Assembly (NCBI GenBank): GCA_030789695.1
Contig: CM061142.1
Coordinates: 796,441,258 to 796,505,257 of the forward strand
From: Scilla litardierei
Lineage: Eukaryota; Streptophyta; Magnoliopsida; Asparagales; Asparagaceae
Length of the DNA: 64,000 nucleotides
Direction: 5' to 3'
Numbering within the stretch: position 1 is the stretch's first letter; every line of letters begins with the position of its first letter. This document shows positions 34,844-46,151 of the stretch, one piece after another. The translations under genes and the position numbers were made by a program. The notes beneath the pieces were generated by a model. It ran no database searches. It worked only from the letters and a program-made list of their open reading frames with translations, and was not told the origin of the DNA.

Positions 34844-36110
34844 CTCACCCGCATCTCTCCATTACCTTGGGTTAAGCATATGAATACTTCAGGATTCAGT
34901 ATGCTAATTGGGTGGATACTTCTGGATCCAGAGCCACTGTGGTTGCCTCGTTAAAACCTTAGCTGTGGAAAACCCAGTGGGAAAAACAAGCAGCTTAAGA
35001 GAAAAGAGTACAACTATTGAGGGACTCCCCTGATCTGTACAAGCTTCAGGCTTGCAGATCTCCTATGTATCTATACAATCATCTCCTATTCATATATACA
35101 TCCATCATGTTCTGAAAGAAAATACAATCATCACTCATCTATACAAGTTTCACTCATATATCGGCTATAGTAAAACAGTGGCGTTCTGGAGTGGAATGCT
35201 CTTCGAAGTTTGGTAGATGACTCCACTAAAGTATTCATTGAATCGGTCTTCAGTGTGTCTGCGAGGTATTGCTGGACCTGGCTGAGCGTTTTCAATACTT
35301 GCTTCTTGGATGATCAGCTTCTCAGAAGATGTAGTCATTGGAGGATGATGTGTAGATATTTAGGAGGTGGCCGGCCTATTGTGTTTTAGTCATCGCGATG
35401 ATCTTTAAACCTGCATATGCGATATATATTCCTTGACCCTTGGAAGTTGCGCAGAAGCAGCTTATCCTTGGTCTAGTGTTGCTCTCCAGGACAACACTGT
35501 ATCTGGTTAACAACTTTACTGTAGATGTTCTATCAAAGATACGTGCAGTTGGCCATATAAAGAAGTGTAACAAGTACACTAGAGCTAGGCTCTTCGGGAC
35601 CTAGGATGTCCTCCCCCTCTTCCAGCTACTGGAAGGTGTCATAAATAAGCATCCATTTTTAATAGGTTGCAAATGGACACCATTCTTCATAAACTCCAGG
35701 TGTATGAAGGATATTAAAGGTTTCCACCACGAAGGTGTTAAATATATAAGCCGAGATAATACCTTGTTATATCTAGGTTTTTCATTTCCAAGGTATGCTT
35801 AAAGCTATCTGATATCTCAATGGTCTCTGCAGGAGATCCTATTAGCTTTAAGTCGACCACATATACGGCGAATATCACAAATCCTGTCAACGATCTTTCG
35901 AAAAAGATGCACAGGCAGAATATTGCTTAAGATCAACTAATGATCTTTGTAGCCATTATGGAGAAGACGTTTCTACGTCTCTCTTTCATCTCTGGGGGTA
36001 GAGTAAACCCTTCTGGAATTTTTATATAGATATCTATATCTATATTGCCGTATATATATGCAGTCACAACGTCCATGAGCTGCATGTATTGGCTTTTTCA
36101 GAGAAGTGTA
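34844..36110 (-). pseudogene. Copia-A RNase H and RT remnants
   Basis: At 35376-35579 the minus strand retains a scrambled 'RPDI.F..NLLARYS' block of the RT/RNase H junction. At 35160-35340 there are traces of the RNase H region, and between 35640 and 36110 a frame-shifted RT. Comparison with the better-kept Copia-B regions (41962-43252) supports the identity. No continuous frame remains. Confidence 0.55.
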
Positions 36111-36900
36111 GGCGTAGTAGGAAAATGATCACAGTTCCTTCATTTCAATTTCTTTATGAAATCCAAATTATATTCTACAGGGTTTTACACATTCAGGTGT
36201 ATGGACTACTGGTCCAAAGACTTTGCTTTTCAATAGTGAGTCCAGCTCTACACTTATTTCATCGTCCCACTTTGGCCAGTCTATACGTTTTCTCTATAGA
36301 AAAGTGGGTAGACGTCATCGTCGTATTCAGCGACGTGAACTGCAATAGTGAAAACAAAACCGTTGTCGACGACTGTACTATATCTGTCATGTACCTCTCC
36401 AGTACGTACGTAATATAATGATGTTTCTCTTGTTGTTTCCTCTGCAGGGGAAATTAGGAGGGGAGAGGTTGCTGGTCTGAGCTCATCATCCTGTGGTTGG
36501 ATCATTTTGATATATCCAGGAATCTTTCTCTTTTGAGGAATTTTATGTTTTGAACCTGGCTGGCGTCTTCTTTTCAATTGAGGTAAACTCAATTCTGCTG
36601 TCGGTGGATTGCATTTATCTTTGGGAATGTCAATCCTAGCTGGCGTGTTGGCAACAGGGACGTGTGAACGAACAATCTTCTGGTTGTCCGCAAATTTATC
36701 CGTCAATTGATGTACTTTAGTCTGAATGTGAAGGATCTTCTGGATCTCACCTTCACACAGAAAAAGTATGCGGATCATAACAAGATGAGGACTTTTGTGT
36801 CCCATGATATGGTCTCAGAAGCTTCAGGCTTCTTTAGACTGCGTGCCTATTTCAATGAGATTTTGCTCATCAAATTCACATTTATCAAGACCTGGTGGTA
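36111..36900 (-). pseudogene. Copia-A integrase-RT linker and RT start remnant
   Basis: A 174-codon open frame (36281-36805) has the Pro/Lys-rich text with VANTPARIDIPKDKCNPP, which matches the linker before RT in Copia-B (near 55780-55860 on the minus strand). It is the hypervariable part of pol, not a gene of its own. Confidence 0.6.
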
Positions 36901-37856
36901 AACCATAAGCAAGCAGCATCAGCAATAAGATATGGCAACAAGCGGGCCGTATCGTGATAAGCGATGCGGAATGCAGTGTGATGGTACCTAAACATCAACA
37001 GGCAACTGCGATTTTACAATGGACGTGAAATCCATTGGAGTCTCTTTACCAGAGACTCTGCTAACCCGTTATGAGTTTGAACATGCTGCAGGATGTTCAA
37101 TTTTAATGCCAGTTGCTTGGCAGAAGTCTTGAATGATATGTGTAGTAAATTCACCCACATTATAAGCTTTTGAGAAAGCTAGGTTGCGAGTGAATATAAA
37201 GGCACACATAAGACCATCTAGTAGATGCATATATCAGTACAGTAATGAAGTACCGAAAATGGGCCATTTGCGGGGTGAATAGGGCCGCAAAAAGGTCACC
37301 ATGTATTCTCTCAATGAAGCCAGGAGACTCTAAACCCACTTTCAGGAGGGAATGTCTCTCTATTAGTTTTCCCTTATGACAAAGGGGGACAAGGAAAATC
37401 AACCTTTTGAAGAATCTTCAGGTTCTTCAATGGATTCATTTGATGATGCGTCCATCATCACTGATCCAGGATGACCAAGTCCATTTTGCTAGAGTTAAAA
37501 ACTATGGCAAAGAAAGGCACTTCTAGTGCTCAGTCGAGTTGGCTTTTTATAGGATGAATATCTGTAATTATAGGGGCCTGACTTGGGTCCAATGAAATCG
37601 TAAGTAGATGGTCTTCTGGCCATTCTCTTGACGAGTTACATATTGATATTCAATATATATTATCCACAATTTTCAAGTTATTTTATTTAAAAGAAATATC
37701 CTTGAAAATTGGAGATTTCCTATATGTTTAAGAGGAGAATCTGCATCTTATAGTCTCGTTGTAGGTGGGAGCAGTATTAATGATACACCAGTGCAACGAG
37801 GCACTGACCACAATATTCCATACTTCATTTATAAGTAAAACGAAATTTTATTTAAG
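36901..37856 (-). pseudogene. Copia-A integrase and protease region remnant
   Basis: At 37160-37402 the minus strand encodes CHKGKLIERHSLLKVGLESP followed by GFIERIHGDLFA. This is the start of the integrase core after the zinc-binding domain, as in Copia-B (CYKGKLITR...FLERIHGD). The aspartate of IHGD is kept, but the rest is broken. The protease region nearer 37600 is not readable. Confidence 0.65.
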
Positions 37857-38964
37857 TCAATGAAAAAGACATTCAAATAAAAGTTCGTACTTAAGCAAAT
37901 TAAAGATGAAGCAACAATGAATTTTAAATGCATAGATAAAAGATGAAGCTTGATCGAGCAGGTCGTCGTTCTCGAAATATTTTGCAGTGAACATCATTGG
38001 TGGCTGAACAACCGCCAAGTTTGTTTCAGGCAGAGACTTCTGGCTCGCCTGATATAGTTCTTGGAGGTGGCGAGGAGTGCGGCAGATTCTGTACCAATGG
38101 ACAGTCATGCCGCATCTATAACATTTATCCTCCCAGTTCTTCTTAGGAAGTGACACTTGGTCAGTGTTCTTTTTGCTTCCATATGAAGTTACACTTTCCT
38201 GTATTGTTGTTGTTGAACGGGGGTGCTGCTCCTCGTCCATTCTTCATCACAGCTTTCCCTTTGTTATTATTAGCCTTCTTCTTGTTTTTCCACTTCTGGA
38301 GAGAAACGTGGTGGGCTTCAGGGATAGGTGCAGTGCCAGCTTGACGTAAATTATGAGTGGCTAGCAGTAAATCTCGATTCTGCTATGCCCTAAGTAGGCA
38401 TGAGATCAGATCAGATAATTTCGTGAAGTTGCGTTCACGATACTGCTGCATGAGGATTGCATCTTTCTTGTGAAACGAGGTAAATGTCTTTTCCAACATG
38501 CGTTGTTCTGTCACTTCTTCACCGCACAACTTCAGGCGTGAGGTGATATTATGAAGTGCAGAATTATACTCAGCGACAGACTTATTATCCTGAATTCTGA
38601 GGTTTTCCCACTCATAACTGGCACGCGGTAATATTACATCAATTTGATGTTTATACCGTGCCTCCAGTGCTGTCCACAACTCCATTGGGTCCGCTACCGT
38701 TAGGTATTCGGCCTTTAAGGTCTGATCTATATGTTTCCTAATGTAGACTATGACTTTCGCCTTATCCACGTCAGAGACAGTGGTAGGAGTGCTACTGCTA
38801 GATGTAGCAGAAGCATCGGCCGCTGCTGGGGCCGAAGGAGGAGCCAAAATGGAGCCAAGGAGGGCCATCGAACGCAAGTGGAACTTCAGGTCCACTCGCC
38901 AACTCAGGTAATTTTTTCCTGCAGAATCGAGGACCTCGAAATCGACGCTTGCCAATTTTGCCAT
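37857..38964 (-). pseudogene. Copia-A gag
   Basis: The ATG at 38964-38962 opens MAKLASVDFEVLDSAGKNYL, a gag of the UBN2 type, which runs 193 codons to a TAG at 38383-38385. Beyond this single nonsense codon the same frame continues as a good match to the Copia-B gag. A zinc knuckle CYRCGMTVHWYRIC (CX2CX4HX4C) follows at about 38115-38074. Gag forms the virus-like particle. One nonsense codon and downstream changes indicate a relatively recent loss. Confidence 0.85.
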
Positions 38965-39612
38965 TTATCTACGCAATTTAAAATAATCATGAATTAAATA
39001 AAATTGAAATTCACGCATTAAAAATAAAATAAGTAAAATGTGGGGATCGGCCAGATACCCAAGAAATACAAAGTCCAAAGTCCGAATATACAGTCCATAA
39101 ACAAAAGAAAAATACAATTTGGAAACCCAGAATGGGTCCCTATATTTTCCAATTTTGGCCTCTGTCTTCATTTGTCGGTACATCGGTCTTTGGCATAAAT
39201 ACATATAATCTTCACTTACAAATTCTCTCAAAAAGAAAATAAAATTGCAAGGAATATAAAGGGTATCAAATTGGCTGATCACAAAAATCACATTTTAGCT
39301 TATATAAACATCCACGCAGTTTATAAATGCCACAGGTACAAAAGAAACAACCACGCATGTATATAACACGAGCATATATTAAATGGAAAAATAGGCTAGA
39401 AAATATAATAATCTCTCGGACCACGGGGAGACGTCATACACCGTTAGGTTAGTTAACTAACGGCAGAGCGGTCGCAGGATCCTTAAGATAATTATATTTT
39501 GAAAAAAATCCTAATATTCCATAAATTAATAATAATGCAAGAGTGTTATAATTTTAGCAATATGATGCGACAGGCTTATAACAAAGGATTAAAATAAATT
39601 AATATTTTGAAT

Positions 39613-40096
39613 GGGGCTGCAGGCCCATAAAGATTAATCATTTTAATATATTATTATTATTTAGGTTGCATGCCCATTTACCAAAAACTAACAAATAAAG
39701 TATTGCAATAGAATTAACTTGGCTTCAGGCCGAATTAGTCAAATTAAAATATCATTAATACTTGGGCTTCAGGCCCATTCGTAAAATTTTAATTCACAAA
39801 ATAAGTTTGCAATTGGATTTAATGGGCTTCTGGCCCAATTGGGAAAACCAAAATAATAATTAAGCTGAACGGGGCTGCATGCCCATAAAACTTATTTTCA
39901 TGTATAATATGGGCTTCAGGCCCAATTAAACAGCTAAACTACTGTAATAATCAAAATTGTAATTAACACAATGAAGATTGCAGTAGAAAATACTGGGCTT
40001 CAGGCCCGTTTTTGGTAGGAAAAAATTATTATCAAGTAAATGGGGCTGCAGGCCCATAGAATCCATTAACAAGGTTACAAATGGGCTGCAGGCCCA
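39613..40096. repeat. Ten spaced GGGCTTCAGGCCCA palindromes in Copia-A leader
   Basis: Copies of GGGCTKCAGGCCCA or near variants lie at about 39613, 39663, 39719, 39762, 39822, 39871, 39910, 39993, 40041 and 40081, spaced 39-83 bp by AT-rich, non-repeating sequence. Each is an imperfect palindrome with TGGGC/GCCCA ends, which is the core of plant site II (TCP-bound) elements. Confidence 0.8.
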
Positions 40097-40229
40097 ACAA
40101 CAAAGCTATCTAATATATTAAGCAAATAAAGCCTTTAACCCCATTTTTGGGCTGTGGAATGCCAAAGACCCCAAACCCTAAGTCTGACCACTAAAATCCC
40201 TTCTTCAGGGAGTTAAGCAAGAATTTCCC

Positions 40230-40880
40230 TATTCCCCCCTGTTTCTTGGTTCGGTCAAGGCCAACCCCCACCTCCTCTCTGATGGATCACCGGACAGGAA
40301 CCCTCCGACAGGGGGTCGGCGACATGGAAGGCCCCCCGTCTGGGGGAACGGATGGCAGAAACCCCCCTCCCGCCGTGGGGGGCGGCATACAGGGACCCCC
40401 CCGTCAGGGGGGGGGGGGGGCATGGGGAAGCCCCCCCGTCTAGGGGGAGGGTGGTGCCGTGAATGCCTCCCCCGTCGGGGGGTGGGCGGTGAATCCGAAA
40501 GTCCCCCCTGGTGTGGGGGGCGGCGTCGTGCAGGTCCCCCCCGTGGGGGGGGGGTGGTGAATCCGAAAGGCCCCCCAGGCGGGGGGGGGCGCCGTGCAGG
40601 CCCCCCCGTCGGGGGGGGGGGGGGGTGGCGAATCCGAAAGGCCCACCCAGGTCGGGGGGCGGTGCCGTGCAGGCCCCCCCGTCGGGGGGGGGGGCGGTGC
40701 CGTGCAGGCCCCCCCCGCCGGGGGGGGGGGTGGCGAATCCGAAAGGCCCCCCCAGGCAGGGGAGGGGGGGCGCCGTGCAGGCCCCCCCGTCTGGGGGGTG
40801 GCGAAAGAGAACCCCCCCGACAGGGGGGGTGCTGGGATGGGGAAATCCCCCCTTCGGGGGGTGGGGAGCCGAAACGGTTT
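40230..40880. repeat. Very GC-rich CCCCCCGTCGGGGGG hairpin array in Copia-A leader
   Basis: The array is built of C-runs and G-runs of 6-12 bases facing each other across GTC, CAGG or GTCT loops. It is interspersed with GAATCCGAAAG at 40491, 40559, 40630 and 40735 (spacing about 70-105 bp) and GCCGTGCAGG blocks. Open frames of 65-169 codons on both strands are Gly/Pro-rich artefacts. The G-runs also fit G-quadruplex patterns. Confidence 0.85.
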
Positions 40881-41210
40881 GGGGTGTTTTTTAATGTATA
40901 TTTTTTTTGTTTTAATTATATCAATATTTGACATTGTAAATAGCAGATTTGATACAATCCTAAAATAGGTTGTGTAAAATCATAGCTAAATCAAATTTTG
41001 TTGATAACTATCTACGGGATAGAAGGATATTACCTCTAGATTAAAAATCTAGGGACGATCGAAAAATTAGAAGATCCGTAGAGAGAAAATTCCATGCTCT
41101 GAACACACCCAAGCAGAACGCCGCAACGTACAGTCGCAACAGAGATTCCTTCGCGCGTAGGGGATGGATTTTTGAGGGGAGACGGGAATAATAGCTCAAA
41201 ATAGAGCGTA

Positions 41211-41223
41211 GGTGCTGATAACG
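41211..41223 (-). other. Candidate primer binding site of Copia-A
   Basis: Directly inside the 5' LTR the minus strand reads CGTTATCAGCACC. A TTATCAGCAC sequence at this place is common in some plant Copia lineages instead of TGGTATCAGAGC. The primer tRNA is not assigned. Confidence 0.5.
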
Positions 41224-41409
41224 TGTTAGAAGATAATATGGAAGAAGTGGAAAGAATCTCCAAAAATTGGGAGTAGCCATGGAACAAGCCATGGCTCTCT
41301 ATATATTCAATAAGAGAATAGGAGTCCAAGGGACTCCCCACTAAGTTAGTGGGGAGTTATGGTGAGATGTTGAGGGGGGGAGGCCAAAGGCCTCCCTCAA
41401 CTCACAACA
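41224..41409 (-). mobile_element. Copia-A 5' LTR
   Basis: It is 186 bp, identical in length to the left copy. It is followed by the target duplication GGTTC at 41410-41414. Confidence 0.9.
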
Positions 41410-41414
41410 GGTTC

Positions 41415-41532
41415 ATATTTTGTTCGAGATCTTAATAAATATGGGAAATTGCTACGCGCACATACTGATTTGCTCCATGCACGATAGCTTTTACTTTTTA
41501 TTCTGTGCATGATTAATAAAATAATATTATTT
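41415..41532. other. Host sequence between Copia-A and Copia-B
   Basis: This short AT-rich stretch continues the peroxidase upstream region interrupted at 34657. No gene or repeat is seen. Confidence 0.5.
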
Positions 41533-41652
41533 TGTTGTGAAGGGAAACGTAGGGAAATAGGTGTAGGTGGTTAAGAGCCCCTCTACCCTCATATTTATAG
41601 CTTTCAATGGTGGGCCGGATACCCAATGGGCCTCATGGGCCTATTCATAACA
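41533..41652 (-). mobile_element. Copia-B 3' LTR (putative)
   Basis: The borders are set by the TGTTGTGAA / TTCATAACA inverted ends. A purine tract (minus strand GGATAAGGGGAAG, 41653-41665) abuts the right edge. At 120 bp it is unusually short. Without the second LTR in view the outer border is uncertain. Confidence 0.55.
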
Positions 41653-41961
41653 CTTCCCCTTATCCAACCAATATTGAATAAAAGGTGGATTCTTCAGGAT
41701 CCGAGTTAGGATAACTGCCTTGTTAAATAAAGAACAGTTAATCCATAACTTCCCCTGTTTTAGGGATGTGTCTAAGGGTGGATATTTCAGGATCCAGAGT
41801 CAACGAGGTTGCCTCGTCAAAACCTTGACTACGGAAAACCCTGTGGGAAAAAACCTGTAGCCAAGGGAAAAGAGTACAACTCTGCAGTTGACTCCCCCTC
41901 ATCTGACCAAGCTTCAGGCTTGCAGATTTCCTATGAATCTATACATCAGTCTCCTATGTAT

Positions 41962-43252
41962 CTATGAGTTCATAGTCCTCTCATCCTGACCCAGTTTACA
42001 TTTTCTCACTCTCCTCATCCCAATCCCATATACAAGTTTCTCAAAGATACTAGTAGGTAGGGATTTGGTAAGCAAATCCGCCAAGTTATTACATGATTGG
42101 ATCTTCTGTATCTCAATATTCTTTTGCTTCTGAAGGTCGTGCGTCGAGAAGAACTTGGGGGAGATATGCTTTGTCTTGTCGTCCTTGATGTAGCCGTCCT
42201 GTAGCTGGGCTATACATGCTGCATTGTCTTCATAGAGAGGAGTAGGTGCAAGTACGCTGGTCATCAGGCCGGTGGAGGTGAGAATATGCTGGATCACAGA
42301 GCGTAGCCAGAAACTCTCCTTGCTTGCTTCATGGATCACTAGAAGTTCTGAGTGAGTGGATGAGACGGTTGTCATGGTCTGCTTTACGGATCTACAGGAT
42401 ACGGCAGTGCCGCCATAGGTAAACATATATCTGGTCTGAGACTTCTCTGTATGAGGATCGGACCTGTATCATGCATCAGCATAACCAACTAAACTAGTTG
42501 ATGCCCCTTTCCTGTAGAATAGACCTAAGTCTATGGACCCTTGGAGATAGCGCAGAAGATGCTTGACTCCGGCCCAGTGCCGCTGTGTAGGTGCAACACT
42601 ATATCTGGCCAGTAAGTTTATTGCAAATGCTATGTCAGGGCGAGTGCAGTTAGCCAGGTAAAGGAGTGCACCGATAGCACTTAGATAAGGCACTTCAGGG
42701 CCTAGTACTTCCTCCCCCTCTTCCAGCGGTCGGAAGGGGTCTTTATGCACATCAAATGATCTGACGACCATTGGGGGGCTGAGGGGGTGGCACTTATCCA
42801 TCTGAAACTTTTTCAATAAGTTCGATGTGTAAGTTGACTGATGTAACAGGATCCCATCGTTAAGATGCTCTATTTGAAGACCTAAACAGAATTTTGACTT
42901 TATGAGGTCTTTCATCTCGAATGTTTCTGTCAGGCTTCTAGAAATCTCGGCGATCTCTTCAGAGATCTAATGAGTTTCAAGTCGTTTACACAGACGACTA
43001 TAATGAAAAATCCTGTTGCCTTTGCTCTTATGAAGATGCAAGGTCAGACTGGGTCATTTGTAAATCCTTGTTTTGCAAGAAAGTCGCTCAGTCTGTTATA
43101 CCACATCCTTCTGAATTGTTTTAGACCATACAATGATCTTTGCAGTTTCACTGAGTAGATGTCACGTTGTCTCTCTTTTAGTGCTGCAGGCAAGGAATAA
43201 CCGTCAAGCAATCTTATATACATGTCTCAGTCTAAGTTGCCATATAGGTATG
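41962..43252 (-). pseudogene. Copia-B RT C-terminal part and RNase H
   Basis: 42469-42915 encodes the RT end and connection (KFCLGLQIEHL, RPDIAFAINLLARYS, RHWAGVKHLLRYLQG, GYADA). 41962-42426 encodes RNase H (STHSELLVIHEASKE, LYEDNAACIAQL, TKHISPKFF, NNLADLLTKSLP). A TGA at 42469-42471 separates them where a sense codon is expected after GYADA. The region right of 42915 reaches the SIRE-2 insertion with a frame-disturbed RT core. It is an inactive reverse transcriptase remnant. Confidence 0.85.
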
Positions 43253-44982
43253 TGTAATGCCCTACGAAGCTACTGCACAAGTACTAGAGGGGGGGTGAGT
43301 AGTACTTTAAAATAATTAAGAAGATAATTCCTAATTATCTTGCAAACTCAACCAACAATGCGGAAATGCAGAAATGTAAATATTGACAACAAAGAAAACA
43401 ATCGCAAACAAGAAATTTAACGGGTTCGGATCCACCCAAGTCTCCCTGACTTGTTCCCGGTGATCCTACGTCCCAACCACCCGGACCCCCTCCGGATACT
43501 TGAGTTAGAAACTTCTAACTCAAATTTGCACTATGAAATACTTGTAGAAACCTCTACAAGGTCAAATCATACACAAATGAAATTGTGACTCCCACAACCC
43601 GGGATCACAAACAAACTCTCACAACCGAGAGTATAACTTGCAATATTCAAAGTAAATTGAAATAGAAATGCTTACCACAAAATACCTATGCCTTGAGTAA
43701 ACTTACGATTTAAGGAAAAGATGACTTTGGGGCAGATGAAGGCACCAAACCCTAGCTCCAAGATATAGATCAGTAATGGAGGCCTAGGAGGTTGTTGGTG
43801 ACCTTGGATCAAGCTCTTGGCTTGGAAGGCTCACAATCAATGAATCTCTCTTTTGAAATAAGAGTGAGGGAGAGATTCAAGTGAGAAATGAAAGAGCTTT
43901 GAATGAGAATTAATTGCTTCTCTTTTGATCTCTAATCTTCAATAAATATCAGCCTTGAATGCTATGAATGCATCACTCCACGTATATATAGGATAGATGA
44001 AAGAGAGAGTAAAAAATCGTGGCATTTAATGCTCCAACGGCTCTATTCTGAAGCAGACTAGTCGGTCAAAGAAGAATCACTGACCGACTAGTTCATCAAC
44101 TAGTCGGTCGGTGAAACAACATGAACCGACTAAGAGGTGAACAACCAAAAGATGAAGTTCAGGGAAAGATGAACTAGTCGGTTCAAGAAGACTTGCCAAG
44201 CGACTAGTTTCGCAAATAGTCGTTCGGTGAGTCAACTTTGACCGACTAACAGGTGAAATAGTGAAGGCTGAACTCAAGATGAATTAGTCGGTCTAAGAGC
44301 AAATGCTGACCGACTAGTTTATCAACTAGTCGGTCGACAAATATTCTTTGACCGACTAACGATAAACAGTAACTTAGGCTGTACAGTAGAAGCTCAACTA
44401 GTCGGTCTAAGAAGGATTCCTAACCGACTAGTTTCACAACTAGTCGGTCGGTGAACCTTCTTTGACCGACTAACTGTAAACAGTAAAGAGCTTAGAATTG
44501 AGAAGGCATTCTAGTCGGTTCAAGAAGCTTTGCCGACCGACTAGATTGCCATCTAGTCGGTTGGTTCTTCTTCTTGAACCAACTAATATGCACAAGAAGT
44601 CGCGAATCGAAGCGCGAATCTTCGGGAAAGTTTGTATGGACTTCTACTAAGATCCTAGCTCTAAGATAGGAGCGTTATGAAGATTAAAACGTAAGACCTA
44701 CTCAAGGCTTAACATTCTACGAAAAGAAGCTAGAAGACTATAAATAAAACTTGACAAACCGTCTTCAAATGCTTCGATTCGAATCTTCATGACTTCAATA
44801 ATGGTCCATGAGCTTCAACGAAGCTTTAGGCACACGATCACGTGCTTTAAGAAGTCTTGAGACGTCGCTTTTGATGTTCATAGAAATTTGGCGACGATCT
44901 CCATAACTGCGCTCACAAAGAGTTAGTTCACGATATTTATGTTTGTTCTTCAAAACCAAATCCAGGGAATCAATACTCAACA
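43253..44982 (-). mobile_element. SIRE-2 3' LTR
   Basis: The minus-strand TATA box TATATATA is at 43983-43990. Upstream of it (44055-44590) are about twenty ACCGAC/GTCGGT motifs, arranged largely as GACCGACTAGT...ACTAGTCGGTC palindromes. Near the inner edge is the AGAGGGGGGGTGAGTAG motif. Confidence 0.92.
44055..44590. promoter_or_regulatory. DRE/CRT-core (RCCGAC) palindrome cluster, SIRE-2 3' LTR U3
   Basis: By eye there are about twenty RCCGAC or complementary GTCGGY cores in 540 bp, mostly as TTTGACCGACTAA and ACTAGTCGGTCGGTGAA units. RCCGAC is the known core bound by DREB/CBF factors; TTGACC also resembles a W-box core. The cluster ends about 65 bp before the TATA box. Function is inferred, not shown. 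Confidence 0.6.
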
Positions 44983-44996
44983 TTCTCCCCCTTTTT
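44983..44996 (-). other. Polypurine tract of SIRE-2
   Basis: The minus strand reads AAAAAGGGGGAGAA, ending exactly at the TGTTGAG start of the 3' LTR. It is the typical plant Copia tract. Confidence 0.9.
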
Positions 44997-45899
44997 GGTG
45001 ATGACAAACCAACATAAATAATAATAAAAAAGAATGATTCAAATGAAATTTACTTACTCCCCCTGCATTGATGACACGTTAATTCCAAAATAAATATTAA
45101 TCATACGCATCAAGCAGACGAGTAAAGTAAAAATTGATAATACAATTATTGAAATGTCGGATTTGAAATCCATTTTTTTATCTTAACTCCCCCTGAATCT
45201 AACATATCAAATTAGATTCTTGGAAAAATGCTTTAAATTATCATTTAGCACATGTCATTAGTAATTCTCTCCCCTTTTGGCATTAGCACAAAGAGTGGGA
45301 GGAGAACAACGACAACAACAATGTCTTCAAATAAAAGCACGAGAGTCGTAGAATACGACCACAGTCCAAATGACACCAAAGGAAAATACGAATTAAATCA
45401 AAGCGTGCCAACAAGACCATAGTCGATAATCGAAAAAAAAATCATCAAAACTCAAATTACTTTCACGAATTGAGTTATGGAATATACTCTCCAATATCAA
45501 CATTCTTGATGAATTAAGTGCATGGAAAACAATTCTATGTTTCCATGGAAAAAATTTCTATTAAACCAAGTTATTATCGTCGAGCGACGAAATCAATCAT
45601 CAGAGGCAATAATATAATGTGCACAAAAGAAGTAAATGGCAACACCGATGTATATATATATGAACCATGGGTACATCAAAAGTATACATCGCCAACATAA
45701 ATAAAAGCAGATCGAAGCACAAAATACAACATCATATCACAAAAGATATCGGAGTATCACATACATACAAAAATATCAAAACTCCATCCAAAAAGACATC
45801 AAAATACATCACAAAATCCATAACCACCATCTATCCTACCCAACTCTCTCACACTACATATATCATCATATGTGCACTAGGAGAGTCCTCCAAAGAAGC
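44997..45899 (-). other. SIRE-2 3' untranslated tail
   Basis: About 0.9 kb of AT-rich sequence between the extra ORFs and the purine tract. It shows CTCCCCCTG blocks near 45055 and 45185 but no coding frame on the element's strand. Open frames on the plus strand here lack recognisable domains. Confidence 0.6.
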
Positions 45900-46151
45900 T
45901 CAGGAGGCAGCGGGAGGATCTGCAGCAGCAGCAGGCTCTGCAGAAGGAGTGGTGGTCACTGGGTTATCCAGAGTGTCCACGGTCGCAACGGTAGTGGCCT
46001 CGGGAGCAACAGACGAAGTATCCACCGGAGGAACGGTGGCAACAGGTGTGCTCTCGGGGTCACCGGCAGAAGTAGCAACAGCACCAGAAGTACCCTCAGG
46101 GGCACGAGCAGCAGCAGAACGAACAAGCTCCTCGAGCTCAGCATCATCCAT
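45900..46151 (-). CDS. Small acidic Ala/Thr-rich ORF, downstream partner of the SIRE-2 extra ORF
   Basis: This frame has 83 codons. Its ATG (46151-46149) overlaps the stop of the preceding ORF (46146-46144) in ATGGATGA, an arrangement compatible with termination-reinitiation or with one longer ORF broken by a frameshift. The product is acidic at the start (MDDAELEELVRSAAA) and then low-complexity Ala/Pro/Thr/Val. I recognise no domain. It may simply be the original C-terminal tail of the extra ORF protein in a shifted frame. Confidence 0.4.
   Translation of the reverse strand: MDDAELEELVRSAAARAPEGTSGAVATSAGDPESTPVATVPPVDTSSVAPEATTVATVDTLDNPVTTTPSAEPAAAADPPAAS

Larger units (their letters stand above)
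38965..41210 (-). other. Copia-A 5' leader
   Basis: This is the 2.2-kb untranslated region between the primer-site candidate and gag. It contains the two repeat arrays listed separately. It has no conserved coding frame. The part nearest gag (38965-39350) resembles the Copia-B leader at 58519-59080 (GGGGATC-GCCAG and CATCCACGCAG blocks). Confidence 0.65.
34658..41409 (-). mobile_element. Copia-A: degenerate Copia element with short LTRs
   Basis: Two 186-bp LTRs (34658-34843 and 41224-41409), TGTTAGAAG...CTCACAACA, differ at about five or six positions. The direct repeat GGTTC (34653-34657 and 41410-41414) flanks the element. Reading on the minus strand: primer-site candidate, a 2.2-kb leader, gag, zinc knuckle, then eroded integrase, RT and RNase H. 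Many stops and deletions make it non-functional. Gag and the 3' region closely resemble Copia-B, so the two belong to one lineage. Confidence 0.92.

Noticed and set aside
40422..40968. Gly/Pro-rich open frames of 124-169 codons
   Set aside because: They are translations of the C-run/G-run hairpin array in all frames on both strands, not proteins.
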